DNA of 64,000 bases from Ascaris suum (taxonomy: Eukaryota; Nematoda; Chromadorea; Rhabditida; Ascarididae). Positions 14,701 through 28,244 of the stretch are shown here, in pieces. Position numbers and translations under genes: made by a program. Numbering within the stretch: the first letter of the stretch is position 1; the number at the start of each line of letters is the position of its first letter. The notes under the pieces were generated by a model. The model was not told the origin of the DNA and did no database searches. It was given only the letters and a program-made list of their open reading frames with translations. The stretch spans positions 5,187,001 to 5,251,000 of the forward strand of contig CM024185.1 in the NCBI GenBank assembly GCA_013433145.1, read 5' to 3'.

Positions 14701-17700
14701 AAATCCAAAAAATAACTTTACATCTATATATTTGAAATTTAAAACACTATCATTATTGCCTTATTATGTGAAACTTTCTAAAATCACCTGAAAAAAAAAC
14801 ACTTGATTTGATAAAAGTTTATATTTATTAACTTTATACTTAAATAGTTAAAGTTAATGCTATATTATACTTAAATACTATACTTGAATACTTAAATGCA
14901 TACTAAAATACTTCAAAAAATATTTTTACCACTTTGTTTTTTAAATCGTAACGACATGAGATTTTTATATTACGCTATGTAATCAAATTTAGACGATTCG
15001 TCGATCCATTTGAACATATTTAATTCAATTTCTAAATTGCCATCTTCAAGTGTATAGTTAATCATTGTCGCGAAATCTTAGCACCTCAATTAAAGGCGAT
15101 ATATCTATTCGGATGGTTTCTTTTTCAGGAAAAACTTAGTTTTTTTTTCTCAGTTTTAAAAGAAACTATGCAAGAAAACAACGATAGCATTTGGAAATAT
15201 AATAAATTATCTAAGCATTTCCATTGATCCTAAAAATAATAGCCCATTATGAAAATAATTCCTAGATGATCGATTAAACGAGTCGGATATCGTTGATAGC
15301 AAAGGATGAGAAGATAGACATAGCAATTTGATCATTATTCAACCGGGGATTCTTTCTTGTTGAAAAATTTTTGCCTATATTTTAGATGATAAACATGTTC
15401 GAGTGCAGTAAAACTGATAATAATGATAGACGCGTAACTCAACATAAGTTTCATGTTCAAATCAGTGATAACAATACTGTTATGATTGATAACGATGAGA
15501 ACAGTACTATTACTGCGAATGATCATTGTAGTATCATCAATGACAACGATAAAAAATCTGATCATTGAAAACACTGATAGCATTATCGCTAGTTAGGGAT
15601 CAAAAAATGTAAACGTGAATAAATATGCAAATATGCGGATAGGCAGGCGGATAGATGAACTGGTTGATTGATGGACATGCGGATCGACAGATAGGCAGAC
15701 AGAAAGCTATAAGAGCACCGACAAATATTGATATATTGCCGAGAATTTGAAACGAATGCGCTAAGATTCAGAAAAATTGTATATTTCATAGATGAGATAG
15801 TTGAAGAGAAATTATTCAATGAAAATTTGCAGATGAACTGCTACATGAACAAATGAAAAAAAAAGTATCAAGAGATTTGCGCTCACTTGATTAGCTCATA
15901 GGAAGCGGATCGCTTAACGTGTGCCCTCTGATCATTTTCCGTTACTTCAACCAATTGATTCTCTTCATCACTCTCCTAAAATTTGCATTTACCTACATTT
16001 ATAGAGTGGTCAAAAATAAAAATTATGATGGTCATTTGCGCCATCTTTTTTCAACTATTACATTTTTTGATTGGAATACTAAGAGTTCAACTTCAGCAAA
16101 ACCGGAGAAACATAGACTTTTTTTTTCTGGTAGATAATCAACCACTTTTAGGCGCTTTTCTATATCTGACTTTTCTTCAAAACAAAATAATAATAATATT
16201 TAAGGAAATATGCGAAATGTCCTTGGCTTATTATGCAAACAAAATGGAAGCCTATATGGTACTCAGCCACATATGGTACTTACATTTAAAGGATCCAATA
16301 ATACCCAAAAATATAGGATCCAATGTAGTGAATCAAACAAAACAAACTACTATGTAGAAGTAAGAACACGCAAATAGAAGAATAAGAATAAAATTAATTC
16401 AATGTAAAATTGCCTCGTTATTGCTATCGCCGAGAAATTCAGGTGCCGACCAGCAATAATTGAGCGGTGAATCTGGGCTTGCACAATCGACATCTCGCTT
16501 CCAAGCATCTCCCCGAACGATTACGTTGGCTGGTGCCGACCAGCATGTACTTTTATTCATTCCTCGTATTCCCTCCTCTTTCATCTTCAATGAGTTAATA
16601 GCTAGCTATAAAACTCAATAGTAAATCAATTATACCGAAAAAATCACTCTCAAATCCCAAGTTGCAGTTTTCATTGGTAACTTTACAGTGGCACAACCAT
16701 GATCTCTGGATCATAACGATATACGCAATACATACCACTACCAAAACCCTACAGTACCATTTTTTGGTAGCTGTATCCCTCCCTCCCCCCCCCCCCCCCC
16801 CCCACATCAAATCTCCCGGGAGAGAAGTAGACTCCTTTGTTGCGCCTCTGCGTGTGTATTTGCACTTTCATGTCAAAATCCCCTAACAGCTTAGCCAATC
16901 GTGCAAGAAATAATTGATAGACTGATAAAATTTATCACTGAAATCCTTCATTTTCCAGGTGTTACTTACTTGCTCCCTTGATAGAATCTCTTCATTTCCG
17001 ACAAAACTCCGGTAGTCGAAGTTGAAAAAAAAAGCCCTTTTGGTTGGTCTCACTTAGCGGACTTACTTCATTGCTGAGAAATGCATTAAGAGTTTCGGTG
17101 GCTGTTCCACAGACATTCGATGTGTCCTCCTCGAAACTCTCTTTTTGATTCTCTTCTGGAGATGGCCAATTCTCGAAAAGTTCGCCGGAGAAATTCGCAA
17201 CCGCCGGTTCAAGTTCTTCATGAAACGAATCTGCACGTGAGACCATCATTTTCGATAAATCAAATCCTGAAGTACATTTAGTTTCATAGATTATGTCGAA
17301 AAATTCTTAGCTTTATTCTTCAATCGTATCACAGTTGAAACTATTGCATAGAAAGTAACACAGACATGCAGATACACAGACATGTATATATGTGCGCAAA
17401 CACATGATGATCTTGTCTCACAGATATAAAAGAGCTTAAAAAACCATGATACTGTGAAAGGAATATCAAAGAATCAACTGAAGAAATCAGCCGAGCTATT
17501 CAAAGAGTAAATTACACGCCCATTTCCTTAGCGAGACGACAAATTGTAGCCACCAAATCGAAGGAAAACACTGCAGAAAATTGCTTCGTATATGAGTGGA
17601 AGGAGACTGGAACAGCAAATGGCTCGATCCTTATAAGGCAGCAATCTTGACTATATTTCGCTCGTATGTGATATAAATTCATGACGGAAGTAGTATAGTT

Positions 17701-20700
17701 CTATCGGCTATTATCTCTGTATTAACCAAAGAAATAGACCCATTGGTTGCAAATCAGTTCAAAACTATGACTACTTTTGGCTCATATATACAGAAATTTT
17801 CACTTATTTTCCTATATTCTAGGAGAATGATGGAAGATCATCTCCAAATCTATTTTGGCTCCGCAGTTCGGGTCCAAAGCTCCTTTGGCAACATATCAAT
17901 TTGGCTCCAAATTTAGAATCTGAAAGTTAGCGTTTTCTATTTTCATCGCATAGAAAAAACAACAGTTAATTCATTCCAGAATAAAAGGACACAAATATGA
18001 TGTGATGATGACAAGAAATACCTTTGAATGAAGCGATCAGCGGATCAACCACCGGCTTTTTATGCATGGAAGCACACTTAAAAGAGCATGCTGAACGTGA
18101 TTTGATCAGACCACGTAAGCATGGATGTACGGCGAATTCAGCATCACTATCGCTTTCACTATCTGCCTCTAAGCAATCCTTAAATAAAAGAATCATATTT
18201 ATCGTAAACGAATAAAATTCTCCTCTAATACTGTGCTGTTTAGAAAGCACTCTTAGATCACATGAAGAGAAATGACAACGAATAAAATATGACAAATGCC
18301 ATAGACTGTGGGGTACAGGACTATAATCTATATTCTTTCGAATCTACAGTACTAGCATGATCGTATCCGCGTTCAGCACAAACTGATCGCAATATACGAG
18401 TACATCTCCATAGGAAAAAGAAAAAACCGGAACTACTGCGGCGAATGTTTCCATTCGTCAATACTTTTTTTGCATCATTTCTAATCTTTACTCAAAAAAA
18501 GCATTCGTGATAACTCATATAAAATTCACTACTTTCGCTCATTTTTCTCTATTTTATTAATTATCTTTCAACTTATTTAATAAACAATAGTATTCTCAAC
18601 ACCTGAAATATGCAAAAATCATATAAACAACAACTATGGTCCGACTAGGATTCATTTGCAGGAGAATTTTCCTCAATTTGAGCTATCAAATGCGACATTA
18701 ATCAACATTAGGCTATGCTTAAGAGCTAAAATATAGGCTTCATTCATTTTGAGAAAAAACCTACATTTCAATTATTGATCCGAAGAAATTACACGTCAAT
18801 ATTTTCGTAAATAATATTTTCAATGAAAAAAAAATCAATAAATTTAAAAATCAATAAATCATTTAGAAATATTATAATTATTCAAATGCAAAAAAAAAAA
18901 AAATTCTCATCAATGAAAAAAATAATAATATAATTATTATCAACCTAATGAAAAAAAATTTTTTTTAAAAATTAGTACCTTATCGATATTTTTTCCATCA
19001 TATGCAAATGAATTTTTCGGATGTTTTTTCAATGATATTCCAAGTTTAGCATGTGCACTTATACTTTTATGCACATTACGACGATAAGCGAATGTATTGA
19101 ATTCAGATGCGTCATCCTCTTCTTCTTCGTCGGTTGATGAAGAATCTCTTAAAAAAAAGAACTATACTATATTCCATTAATGCGAATAACATATGACATC
19201 ATATGACGTCACAATTTAGCATATGACGTCATGTGACATCATAAGTAACTATTATGGAGATTTTTTCAATAGGTGATAAATTTTTTTAAAACTTGTAATA
19301 AAACTATAAAACGATAGTCAATAACATTAGCCGATATTCATTCACATAAAAATTCCACTCATTGAAATATTTTTCAGTAATTTAGTTGGAAATTTTCATA
19401 TTTTTTATCTGTATCATCGGTTTTAATTATGATATTCCTTTTTTTTTTGAGAAGGTTAGATTATAATTTTCGAATATCGAATTTCTCATTATAAATGAGA
19501 AATTTTTTTTAAAAAAATCTCTCCTTAAAAAATTTTTTTCTTCATATTAATATTAATTCGTCAAAGAAATAATCTTTTAGTTGGGAAGGTTAGAAAACAA
19601 CTAAATGAATTCACTATTAAATTACAATTAAACTACTATATTAAATCATTCTTTTTTTTTTCGTGATTTTTCCCTTGTTTCGCAATTTCTTAGCCAAAGA
19701 ATGAATGCGATTGGCCTACTATTGGAGATTTCTAGTCAAATGGATAGTAAAAGAACGATCTCCGTAGCAAAAAATAAAGGGAATATTCTCTTCCACCTCT
19801 CTCACTCTCCCCCTTTCACTAATTATAAATTAAATAGGTGCATTTAACAAACAATTTTCTCCGCATATGGAATGTAATCATTGCACCTGCAATTCCACTT
19901 CCTAAAATATCGACAAGGTAATCAAAGTTGAACGCCTATTCTCAACATTCCAGCATGGTAGCAATGTATTACAGTTATCCGTAACTGATAGAATCGGCAA
20001 ATTGTTTGTTTGTTTTTTTTTTTAATTTTATTGATTGATCCAAATTTCTCGGAAAAATAATATTGTAAAGTGAAATACAACTATCAACTTTTTCACTTCA
20101 TCAATATCTAACAACTGAGTCATTTTTTTTGTGAGCTCTTACACACATTTTTATAGGTTTTAACTTATAAACGTCACATAATACCATCAATAATCATTCC
20201 TAAATACTTTTATTGTAGCTAATTACAACTTCAGCATTTTTCCGAATAAACCTTACAAGTTAAAACTTAGAAATTAGCAATTACAACTTTATAAGAGCGA
20301 ATTACTCTCTCGATAGCTAAATTGTCTCACATATGCAAAACATAAATTGCTGGCAAAAATCATTCTTTTCTCAAACCTATATAATCTGTAGGCTCGCCCA
20401 TATTGTTCGTTTTTATGAAATTCTGTTTTTTTTTTCGCTCTTTAAATAGCCATGAAAATATTTTTGTATACATTCGAAACTGATAGTCAGCATTTTTTTT
20501 TAAATTGTTAAAACATCAAATTTCGATATTCGATAGCCTTTCCAATATCCACAAAATGCCTCCTCGTAATTGATAACTAAAAAATTGAGAAATTGCAGAA
20601 TTAAAGCTTAAAATTTATTGCTCCGTTTATGCAACTATAGTTGCCGCACTCTTAGTCCCACTTCAGAGTTCGAGAACTCGAAAACTCCACTATTTTTGGA

Positions 20701-21031
20701 TTTCATCTTAGGTGTTCACTATCCGTTTCAAGTCAGATAAAAGATCAATGACCAGTGAAATGATGACATGATGGTGATTGAAAGAACTTATTGCATTAGT
20801 TGCTAGCCAAAGCATTCTTTCATCTTATTATTCACTCAATTACTTTTTATTCAGTACTCAATAATTTCTATATAGTGAGTTATTCAATACCTTCAGTACT
20901 TACCTACAGCAACGATTTGATATCCGATCATCAAACGGTGATTGAATTTCGGCACGACAACGACGACCACATTTCGGTGTGTATCGCAACGATCCGATAT
21001 CGTCGCCACAGCTATCACATGTGCGATGCAT
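8783..21031 (-). CDS. Unidentified acidic, serine-rich protein, 899 residues, ten exons
   Basis: Exons, right to left: 21031-20904, 19147-18979, 18178-18022, 17266-17067, 16605-16451, 14583-14392, 13049-12798, 12332-12114, 11175-10079, 8913-8783. Each has an AG acceptor and GT donor, every junction agrees in phase, and the total is exactly 900 codons with TAG at 8785-8783. The ATG directly follows an AG (tattag|ATG) and an in-frame TAG, so it is either the trans-spliced start or the first codon of an internal exon. Residues 1-42 carry about eight Cys (CDSCG, CGRRC, CC), possibly zinc-binding. Several acidic runs follow (STDEEEEDD, SESDSDAE, SSDDDEEE), with many Ser/Arg stretches that look like kinase or 14-3-3 targets (VSRADSF, SRSARR). 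No membrane segment or signal peptide is seen. Exon nine encodes 366 residues of Ser/Thr/Asn-rich, probably disordered sequence. I do not recognise the family. The exon chain is seen in the sequence; function is unknown. Confidence 0.82.
11281..11495. repeat. Degenerate tandem repeat in an intron
   Basis: Four diverged copies starting near 11284, 11334, 11417 and 11470, each containing TCTGCTATCTRTAA-like sequence, the first three followed by a TTATATACAA-like motif. It lies in the intron between exons eight and nine of the minus-strand gene. The 105-codon plus frame over it reflects the repeat. Confidence 0.55.
15400..15720. repeat. Low-complexity GATA/GATAAC and GGATAGGCAGG repeats
   Basis: Diverged short repeats: first GATAACAAT/GATAACGATGA motifs (15460-15560), then GGATAGGCAGGCGGATAGATG-like motifs (15637-15705). 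Intronic in the minus-strand gene. Confidence 0.5.
16441..16545 (-). other. In-frame duplicated splice donor in exon five
   Basis: GGTGCCGACCAGCA (plus-strand reading) occurs at 16442-16455 and again at 16532-16545, exactly 90 bases apart. Read on the minus strand, both copies give TGCTG|GTCGGC, a donor leaving two bases (TG). Both would join the 14583 exon as TG|G (Trp) in frame. Using the nearer donor (exon left edge 16541) would remove 30 codons. Protein from both copies reads CWSAP. That both donors are used is inference. Confidence 0.4.
16785..16803. repeat. Poly-C run, 19 bases
   Basis: Uninterrupted C run after CCCTCCCT, within the intron between exons four and five of the minus-strand gene. 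Confidence 0.95.
17320..17354. repeat. Dispersed repeat, copy B
   Basis: Second copy of the sequence at 6048; differs at two positions (TACCATAG versus TATCACAG). Confidence 0.6.
19194..19241. promoter_or_regulatory. Four phased CRE-like boxes
   Basis: TGACATCA (19194), TGACGTCA (19204), TGACGTCA (19224) and TGACATCA (19234) have starts spaced 10, 20 and 10 bases. Two are perfect CREB/ATF palindromes and the cluster is nearly symmetrical. It lies in the first intron of the minus-strand gene, 47 bases from the acceptor side of exon two. Binding is inferred from the known CRE consensus. Confidence 0.45.
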
Positions 21032-22528
21032 CTAATAATGTACTACTTTATCCTTGCCACTTCCGGTAATAAACAGGTACAACAAATTAAAAATACGCAA
21101 AATACACAGGTGCAAAGATAAAAAAAGATGCATAAAAAGACGTAAAATTGAGCAATATGTTGCAGAAAGAAGATTAAAGGATCCTTTTTCCATGAGGCGT
21201 AAATACAATGAAGGTGTTTACTTCGAATCGTTTCAAGTAAGAATTATTTAGTGAAAAAAATAAATTGAATGAAACGAATAATCATATTATAAAATATATG
21301 AGAAGAAAATCATTACTAAAAGGGATTTAAATACTTTATTTTAAATTCAATAAAGCGTATTTATATAAAAATATCTACATAACTCGAGAAATAGTAATTG
21401 AAATACTTATGAAATGAATGAGAAAAACTATAGAAAAAAAAATTGTGAGAAAAATCGCTAAGAGAAAAATGACGAAAAAAAAATTGCGATTCTCCGGTTA
21501 CACACGAGACTAAACAATAAAAATTCTTTAATGATTTCATTATAACGGAGGAAAAAAAAACTTCAATTAAATGAATTCCAATTGCTCAATTCAACACATT
21601 TACCAACATGAAAATTAATTGTCCAATGACGATTATACAAGAAAGCGGACTTAGCGGTGCAAAAAGAAACAATTATTTACAGCCGTTAGTTAGCGACAGC
21701 CGTTAGCCTAGCGGCAACCATTAACTAACCCTGGCATTCTCGAAAATTAGACTCTCGCAAATTCAACATTTCCCTATGGTACCGGGATTCGCTTAAGAAT
21801 TCACGGACCCTTGGACGAAAAATTTTGGCACAGTCGATGCCATGGTCAACTTGTTCTAGTGTCAAAAGTTACCATTAGCTAATCTATCGGCCTATTAGAT
21901 AGAAACAAAGAAACTAACAAAACTGCAAAAATATCGTCGAATTTTTTTTTTTTAGAGGATTATCGACAACCGTGACTAATTATTGCCTTCATTAATAAAA
22001 TAACATCCACACGAATCGAATACTTATCAAACACTATTGTGTCTCTAATATATTTCGAAATATTTTCAAAAACAAAAAAAAAAAAATTATATGCATCAAG
22101 GATTTCATTAAGAAATTCTTTTATAAATATGAGTCGGCAATAATTCAACAGGATATTTTAAAATAAACGATATGATAGCATCAATAAAGAAAGAAACGAA
22201 AAAATACGACTCAATTTCGTTAATTTAATTTGTTTGCTTAAGAAAAAGAAAAACGCATAAAAATAAAACATACAAAATGCAGAGGATTGAAAAATTTTTA
22301 ATGAAAAAAAAAACATAATAGATGAAAAAAAAAACAATTTCTTGTGTAAAATTAGATGGAAAAACAAATGAGAAAAAATTTCTCTATGAAAACAGTCTCT
22401 AATTGTTTCGCTAATCTAATAAAAGCAATCAATTCAACCATCTTCATGCACTACTGCGAAAAAAAGTTGAAAAAAGGCTAAGATGGCATCATCGCTGAGA
22501 TTAACCCTCTTTTCATGTATTAGAACAA

Positions 22529-22531
<3 letters not shown>

Positions 22532-22624
<93 letters not shown>
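22532..22624. repeat. (AT)n microsatellite, about 93 bp
   Basis: Perfect AT dinucleotide array; produces spurious Ile-Tyr frames on both strands. Confidence 0.98.
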
Positions 22625-22626
<2 letters not shown>

Positions 22627-23288
22627 TGAATAGGTGAGCAATGGAGATATATTATCACAAAAGTGTTGTAAACTGTAAACGGTTGACAATAGGAGTGATA
22701 TCATCAGAATCAGACATCTTGAACACATCATTTGCGTTCGACAATTTATGCACCTATAATAAAAACACATTTGGTGCAAATTTCTGCGAAAGAACAGAGG
22801 GAGAAGGGGAGAGAGAGGGAGGAAGAAAGAGAACCATTTTCAATGAGATATATTGCAAGAAGTCATAAAAATCAATGGAACCGATTTCTTTCGAAGCCCA
22901 TTTACGGGAAAGATGGAAGCTTCAAGATAAAACGCAATAAAATACACATTTAACGCAGACAACATTCACTAGTGGATGACGAATGAATCGCTAAGTGAAA
23001 TAGTATTGTATGCAGAGGGGAGGGGTTTGTGGTCAATTTAGGAAGTCATTGTTTTGCCACATTGGTGTCATACAACGACGATATAAAACGAACTGCTCGC
23101 ATCGATATTTCAGTTGGCTTTTAATGGTGCAATCGAATCAATAATGCAGCATTTTGCAGAGTGAGAGCTTTTTTTAAGTATATTCATGTGCAATTTTTGC
23201 AAATATTCTCAATATTGCTTCCGGGAATACTACTTTCAACATAAAACACGGTAAGATTATAGTTACAGTATGATAGTATGACAGAGTA

Positions 23289-23410
23289 GGATAAATATGG
23301 TACCAGGATAAAATATGATAAATATGGTACTAGGATAAAATATGATAAATATGGTACCAGGATAAAATATGATAAATATGGTACCAGGATAAAATATGAT
23401 AAGTATGATT
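23289..23410. repeat. 27-bp tandem array, about four and a half copies
   Basis: The unit begins GATAAATATGGTACCAGGAT and ends AAAATAT; one copy has TACTAG instead of TACCAG. Very low divergence, so recently expanded. Confidence 0.9.
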
Positions 23411-24934
23411 ATATAATAAGAGAGTTAACAAGGAAATAGAAAGCGCAATCGTGAAATATGAATGACACGCTCATATTTGGCAGTATATATTGCTTAGCCA
23501 TGAAATAGTTGATCTCCAGTCTCTAAATATTGCGTAACCGTTGAAAAACCGAAAATTTTTGGAACTTAACCAAGGTTTTCAAATTTTTTTTTCAACCTTT
23601 GCGCGTACTATGCGACCGCTAAGGAGCGATCCGCGTTCCGATCGTTACGAAAAGCCTCAGAGTGATTGAGTAATGCTGAGAATTTATTTGATGCTGCAAA
23701 AGTTGCAACTTTATGCCGTATCTCTATCCGCATGAAGTTGTGAATCTCCTATCAAGAACTTTTTTCAAAGCGCGCCGAATTCAGCTTTGAAATGTTGCCC
23801 CTTAAATACTGAGCTCGAACTAACTTAAAATCCCTCAACGAGATTCAAGAGCTCCAAACATTTGGCCAATCGATGAGATAAACTGCTGAAGTTTGATCAG
23901 TCAATCCACTCGGTTAAGTTATATGGATTGTCACCCACAAGATCGTGAAACTAGTAACGTACTTTCCTATACATTCCGAAATTATTTCACTAGGGCTGAA
24001 GTTAAATATATGAGCAGATGGGGAAGTATTATATTTGTAGAATGTATTTTTTAAACGCTAAACTTTCAATTTGAACTTCATGAGTGTAAAGCAATTCGCC
24101 TCCTTTACATCGAATTTTCTAGGCATTGCAACTCATTAGTCTCAAGTGAAATTTATGGCCAACTCAATATTTCTGGCCAAAATTTATGACTTAATATTCA
24201 ATATTTGATGCGTAGTGAATGAAAAAAAAATTTTTTTTTGGCCAATTAAAACTTAGGTGAAAGAAATCAAAAAGAATAATAATATTTTTGCTAATTTACA
24301 AACTTATATGAAAAAGACGACAGAAACATCAGATAATTCGCGCATCGAATGGTTCCTAATCAAAAAGTTTCAAAATTTCTACTTTTACTCCCAATATCTA
24401 CCTGTAGAATTTACTCCCAATATTTTAAATTCATACCTGTACTTATCTATTCACTGACTGTGAGTTACTTCTTTGGAATTCAAAACTATGAAGGTCGTTT
24501 GCTCATCCTCTTCCCCCCTCCCGGTCCGTCTCCAGCCTAAAAAGCTTGAGGTAGAGGACAAGGTTACCTATATGTAAAGTGAACGAACGAAATAGAGATA
24601 TCCACGAAATAAAAGCTCTCACAAAGAACGGGTTTTGAAAATGATCTCGAAACGGAATATGAGAGAAAATGAAGTAACAATAGGCAAAGAGATAATATAT
24701 CCACGAAATTTATCTCTTGCTAAATCTTTACCGAGCCTTAATTATGGTTCATAACGATAATAACGCTATGGACATGCGTAAAATAAACGGCGTTCAGCAT
24801 TTTTCAGCAATTACATCAATCATTGGCAAGTATTACGAATCGATCTTTCTTCCTTGCTTTCGGCACCCTCACTAATATTATTCTTTATTCTAGGGTGCAA
24901 GTATTTAGGTTATACGACTTCCTTTGGTGCTTAA

Positions 24935-25380
24935 ATAATAGTGAGTAATACAGGAACTGGGAAAATATTTACAGGGGGAAGGCCAACGCAGTATCGATTG
25001 GATACAGCAGAAGTGGGTAATATTAGGGATACGGAAATCAGCGGGGAATGCGAATGCACTATCGAAGAGGTACAGCTCAATGATAGTCGAAGCTGACAAA
25101 AAGGGCGAGAGACGGAAAGCACAGCAGATGTTTGAAATTTAGGCGGTGAAATAGCATTTAAGCAGTTAAAGCTGAGAAAGGGAATCTCTATGATAAAGAA
25201 CATCAGTATGGAAAGGAATGCCATGATGACGTGAAATATCCAGAATGAAATCAAGAACAGCTGATTTCGATGGAACTTGTGTAAAAACTCCTTTAAGCGT
25301 GCGCTCCCTTCCCACAAAATTCAGTCACAAAGAACGAAGGCGTTAGTCGATTCTCTTTATATGCCTTATATTATACGAGA
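24935..25380. other. GC-richer island with open frames, function unclear
   Basis: The plus strand has protein-like stretches in different frames (LDTAEVGNIRDTEISGECEC; RSIDWIQQKWVILGIRKSAG; RMKSRTADFDGTCVKTPLS), and the minus strand has a 128-codon hydrophobic frame (25317-24931). This could be a decayed coding sequence with frameshifts, or purine-rich noncoding DNA. No family match by eye. Confidence 0.22.
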
Positions 25381-27490
25381 AAAATTACCCAAAAAATCTG
25401 ACACAAATTTAAAATCATCTCCCATCCAAATCTTAAGAAGAACGAATTGGAAGTGATCGTTTATATAAGCCGTTCCTTCGATATTCCCCTCTCGCCTCTA
25501 CGTCTGTCGCCATTTTCAGTTTCGTAGAAAATTAGTACCATAAGGTATTAACGAACGTTCAGGCCTAGCAAGGCGCCACATATTTTCCTACTCAAAACAA
25601 CGGTGAAAGACCAACTAATCAACGATATAATCGATAATTAGTGATGCAAGGACGCAAGCCACTGTATATAAGATGAGCATGTGACATAATTTAATATCTA
25701 GACAGACGTTAGAAAATATATTATAGATAAAATCAAGCTGAATTAAATTATGCTCAGGTTTGATGCTTGATTACAATCAGGCTATCATCTTTTTATCATT
25801 AATTAATATTGTCATATATCGCATAGGCGGAAAAAAGTTTCAAAGAAACATATTTTGACCTAATTTTGCATAATTTTTTTACGAGCGTAAACGATGTTCC
25901 CCCTTTCGAACTCATAAATAATTCTTTAAGAGGAAATTGATATTCAAATATTCGATGTACTTTTAATTGATATAATTTTTATTGATTTAATTTATTTGTA
26001 AATCGTAATGCAAAAATAAGGAAACGATAACGTCAAACTATCGGATAAGAGAACAACATATAATAAGGAAATATATCGATTTTATCTAGAATGAATGCCC
26101 ATTTCAAAAATCATTGAAAATATAGCAATAAATAATAGAAACACTTAATGGAATAGAAATTGTTATTGAATAAGATATCATAGGGCAATTGATATATTTA
26201 ATTTCAGATGGCGATGAAAGAGGAAAAAATTTTGTCGACGATAATCAACTTTCCAAAAATTTTGCACTCTTTTGTAAACTGATATGGAACTTGGCATATT
26301 TAAAGAGATATTAAAGCAACGATAGTTTTACTTAGAAAAGAATAGATACGAATCATGTAGGTTATGCAAAATTGTGGAGGCGTTATTTAATGAATGAAAA
26401 AATGCGGTTCTAAGCGCAATTTTAGGTTCAAACTTGCAGCATGGACTGGACCCATTGCGCTCCTCTATTTGCTAGGCAATTGAAAAAAGTCGCCTGACCC
26501 TATTTACAGAAATTTCTATAATATTCACAACGATCTTTCTTGCCCAAAGTGCAGCACCTTAAAAAAGAGATCCTATCAATACCTATCATAGTAATTTTCA
26601 TAATCAAATAAGCGTTGAAATTTGCATAAATTTTTAATTTAACAAAAAGAAAAACAAAACATCTGAAGGTATCACAGAAATAAAAATAAATAAAAATATT
26701 CCATAATAAAATAGCTAAGCTTATGCTATAGGAGAGCATGAAAGTGGCTATGATAATCGATGAGCAAAAGCGAAGCTGGACCATGAGTAAGCCGCAATTG
26801 CCGCTTCCACGCCTTTTTTTTTTCTTCTTTAAGGCAAATGGTATTTGGTTGTAGCATCAAGAAATGTGCAACGGAAAAGAAATGCATTTTGATTGGAATG
26901 CATCTCTAGAAGCTAACAAATATGATAGCCGAACGGAAATGACCTTGATGCGCCTTTTTTTTTTGCAAACCTATGAAACGGAAACGATAGCTTTTATCTA
27001 GAAATATGCACAACGCTATGAGCATTGAATTGACTTCTTACATATAAATATGCGTCAATAAGCTCCAACAATGACGTTGAAAGTAAATGAGAATCGAAAG
27101 GTACCGCTCTAGACCTTTCTCTATTCACCCCTCCCCTCCTTCCACCCCAAATTATTCGAATATGCTAGGTACCATAAAAACACGGGGTTACAAAATAGAT
27201 AAACGAAAAATATTTGAAGCTAAGGATGTTATTTTTAGCTCACAATGAGTTGATCATAGTTACGTTGTTCATGTATGGGTTCAATATCTGTATGGCATAT
27301 AATTTGACCATATCGAGTTTAATTTCTCGAAATACCAGTTTACCACTCACCGTCCCTCCACCCCCACCCCCTTCCCCTCCTCCACTACCTCCCGGTTCCT
27401 CGAATTAACCTCCCTCCTCGTTTTTATATCTCACTGATGTCCATGAATTCGACGACAGTCAAGTTGTAATTGAAATGAGGAAGAATAAAT

Positions 27491-27524
27491 AATATTTCAG
27501 CAATATTTATATTGCTGAATTATT
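27491..27524. repeat. 16-bp inverted repeat, 2-base loop
   Basis: AATATTTCAGCAATAT and its near-complement ATATTGCTGAATTATT, separated by TT, with one mismatch. It could form a cruciform or RNA hairpin, but no microRNA precursor length is reached. Confidence 0.6.
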
Positions 27525-28244
27525 TTATAGCTTGGTTATTCCTTTTTTACAGTCAACTCTATCGTTATCATATTAGATTTCCCTAGAGAGAGAAAAAAAA
27601 GAATAGAGTCGATTTTGAAGACTATACGGTACATTAGACAATCTATGCAATGATGTCCTAAGCAAATTTATCGCTTGTTGAATGCAATATTCGCCGTGAA
27701 AATTTCCTCAATCGAATTCTTCCAATAAAAAAGTGAGTTCTCGTAATAAGTATTGATTTCGGATTTTGTGTATTTCAAAGAATTTCGACTCCTTTTTCCA
27801 TTTTGAGTATATTCGAACATCGAAAAAAAAATCCTCTTCGTTTTTGCTTTTGAATTTGAATTTTTTTTTTTTTGAAAAATTTGCCTTTCAAATTGAGCAA
27901 ATTGAAAAAATATCATAAAAAATTTCTGATCTTTGCAATGATTCATTCGAATATAAAGGTGTTATCATTTTTTGGCAAACATCCAACATAACTATCATCG
28001 AATTTCCTCAACAACAAGTACTAATGAACTTCTACGATTCATTTAATATTCAAAAAAAAAGATGCAAATCAGTTTCTTTCTTTTTTTGCGAAATTAAAGC
28101 TCACCTGCATTAATGCGAATAGGTGAATAAGCTAGATAATATTTCCATGGAAACGAACAATAAAAGAGGATGCTATGTTAGTTCAAGCATGTGGACGTAT
28201 GCCAAAACCGCAAGCACAATATGTTCTTTTTGCATTGCGCTTAC

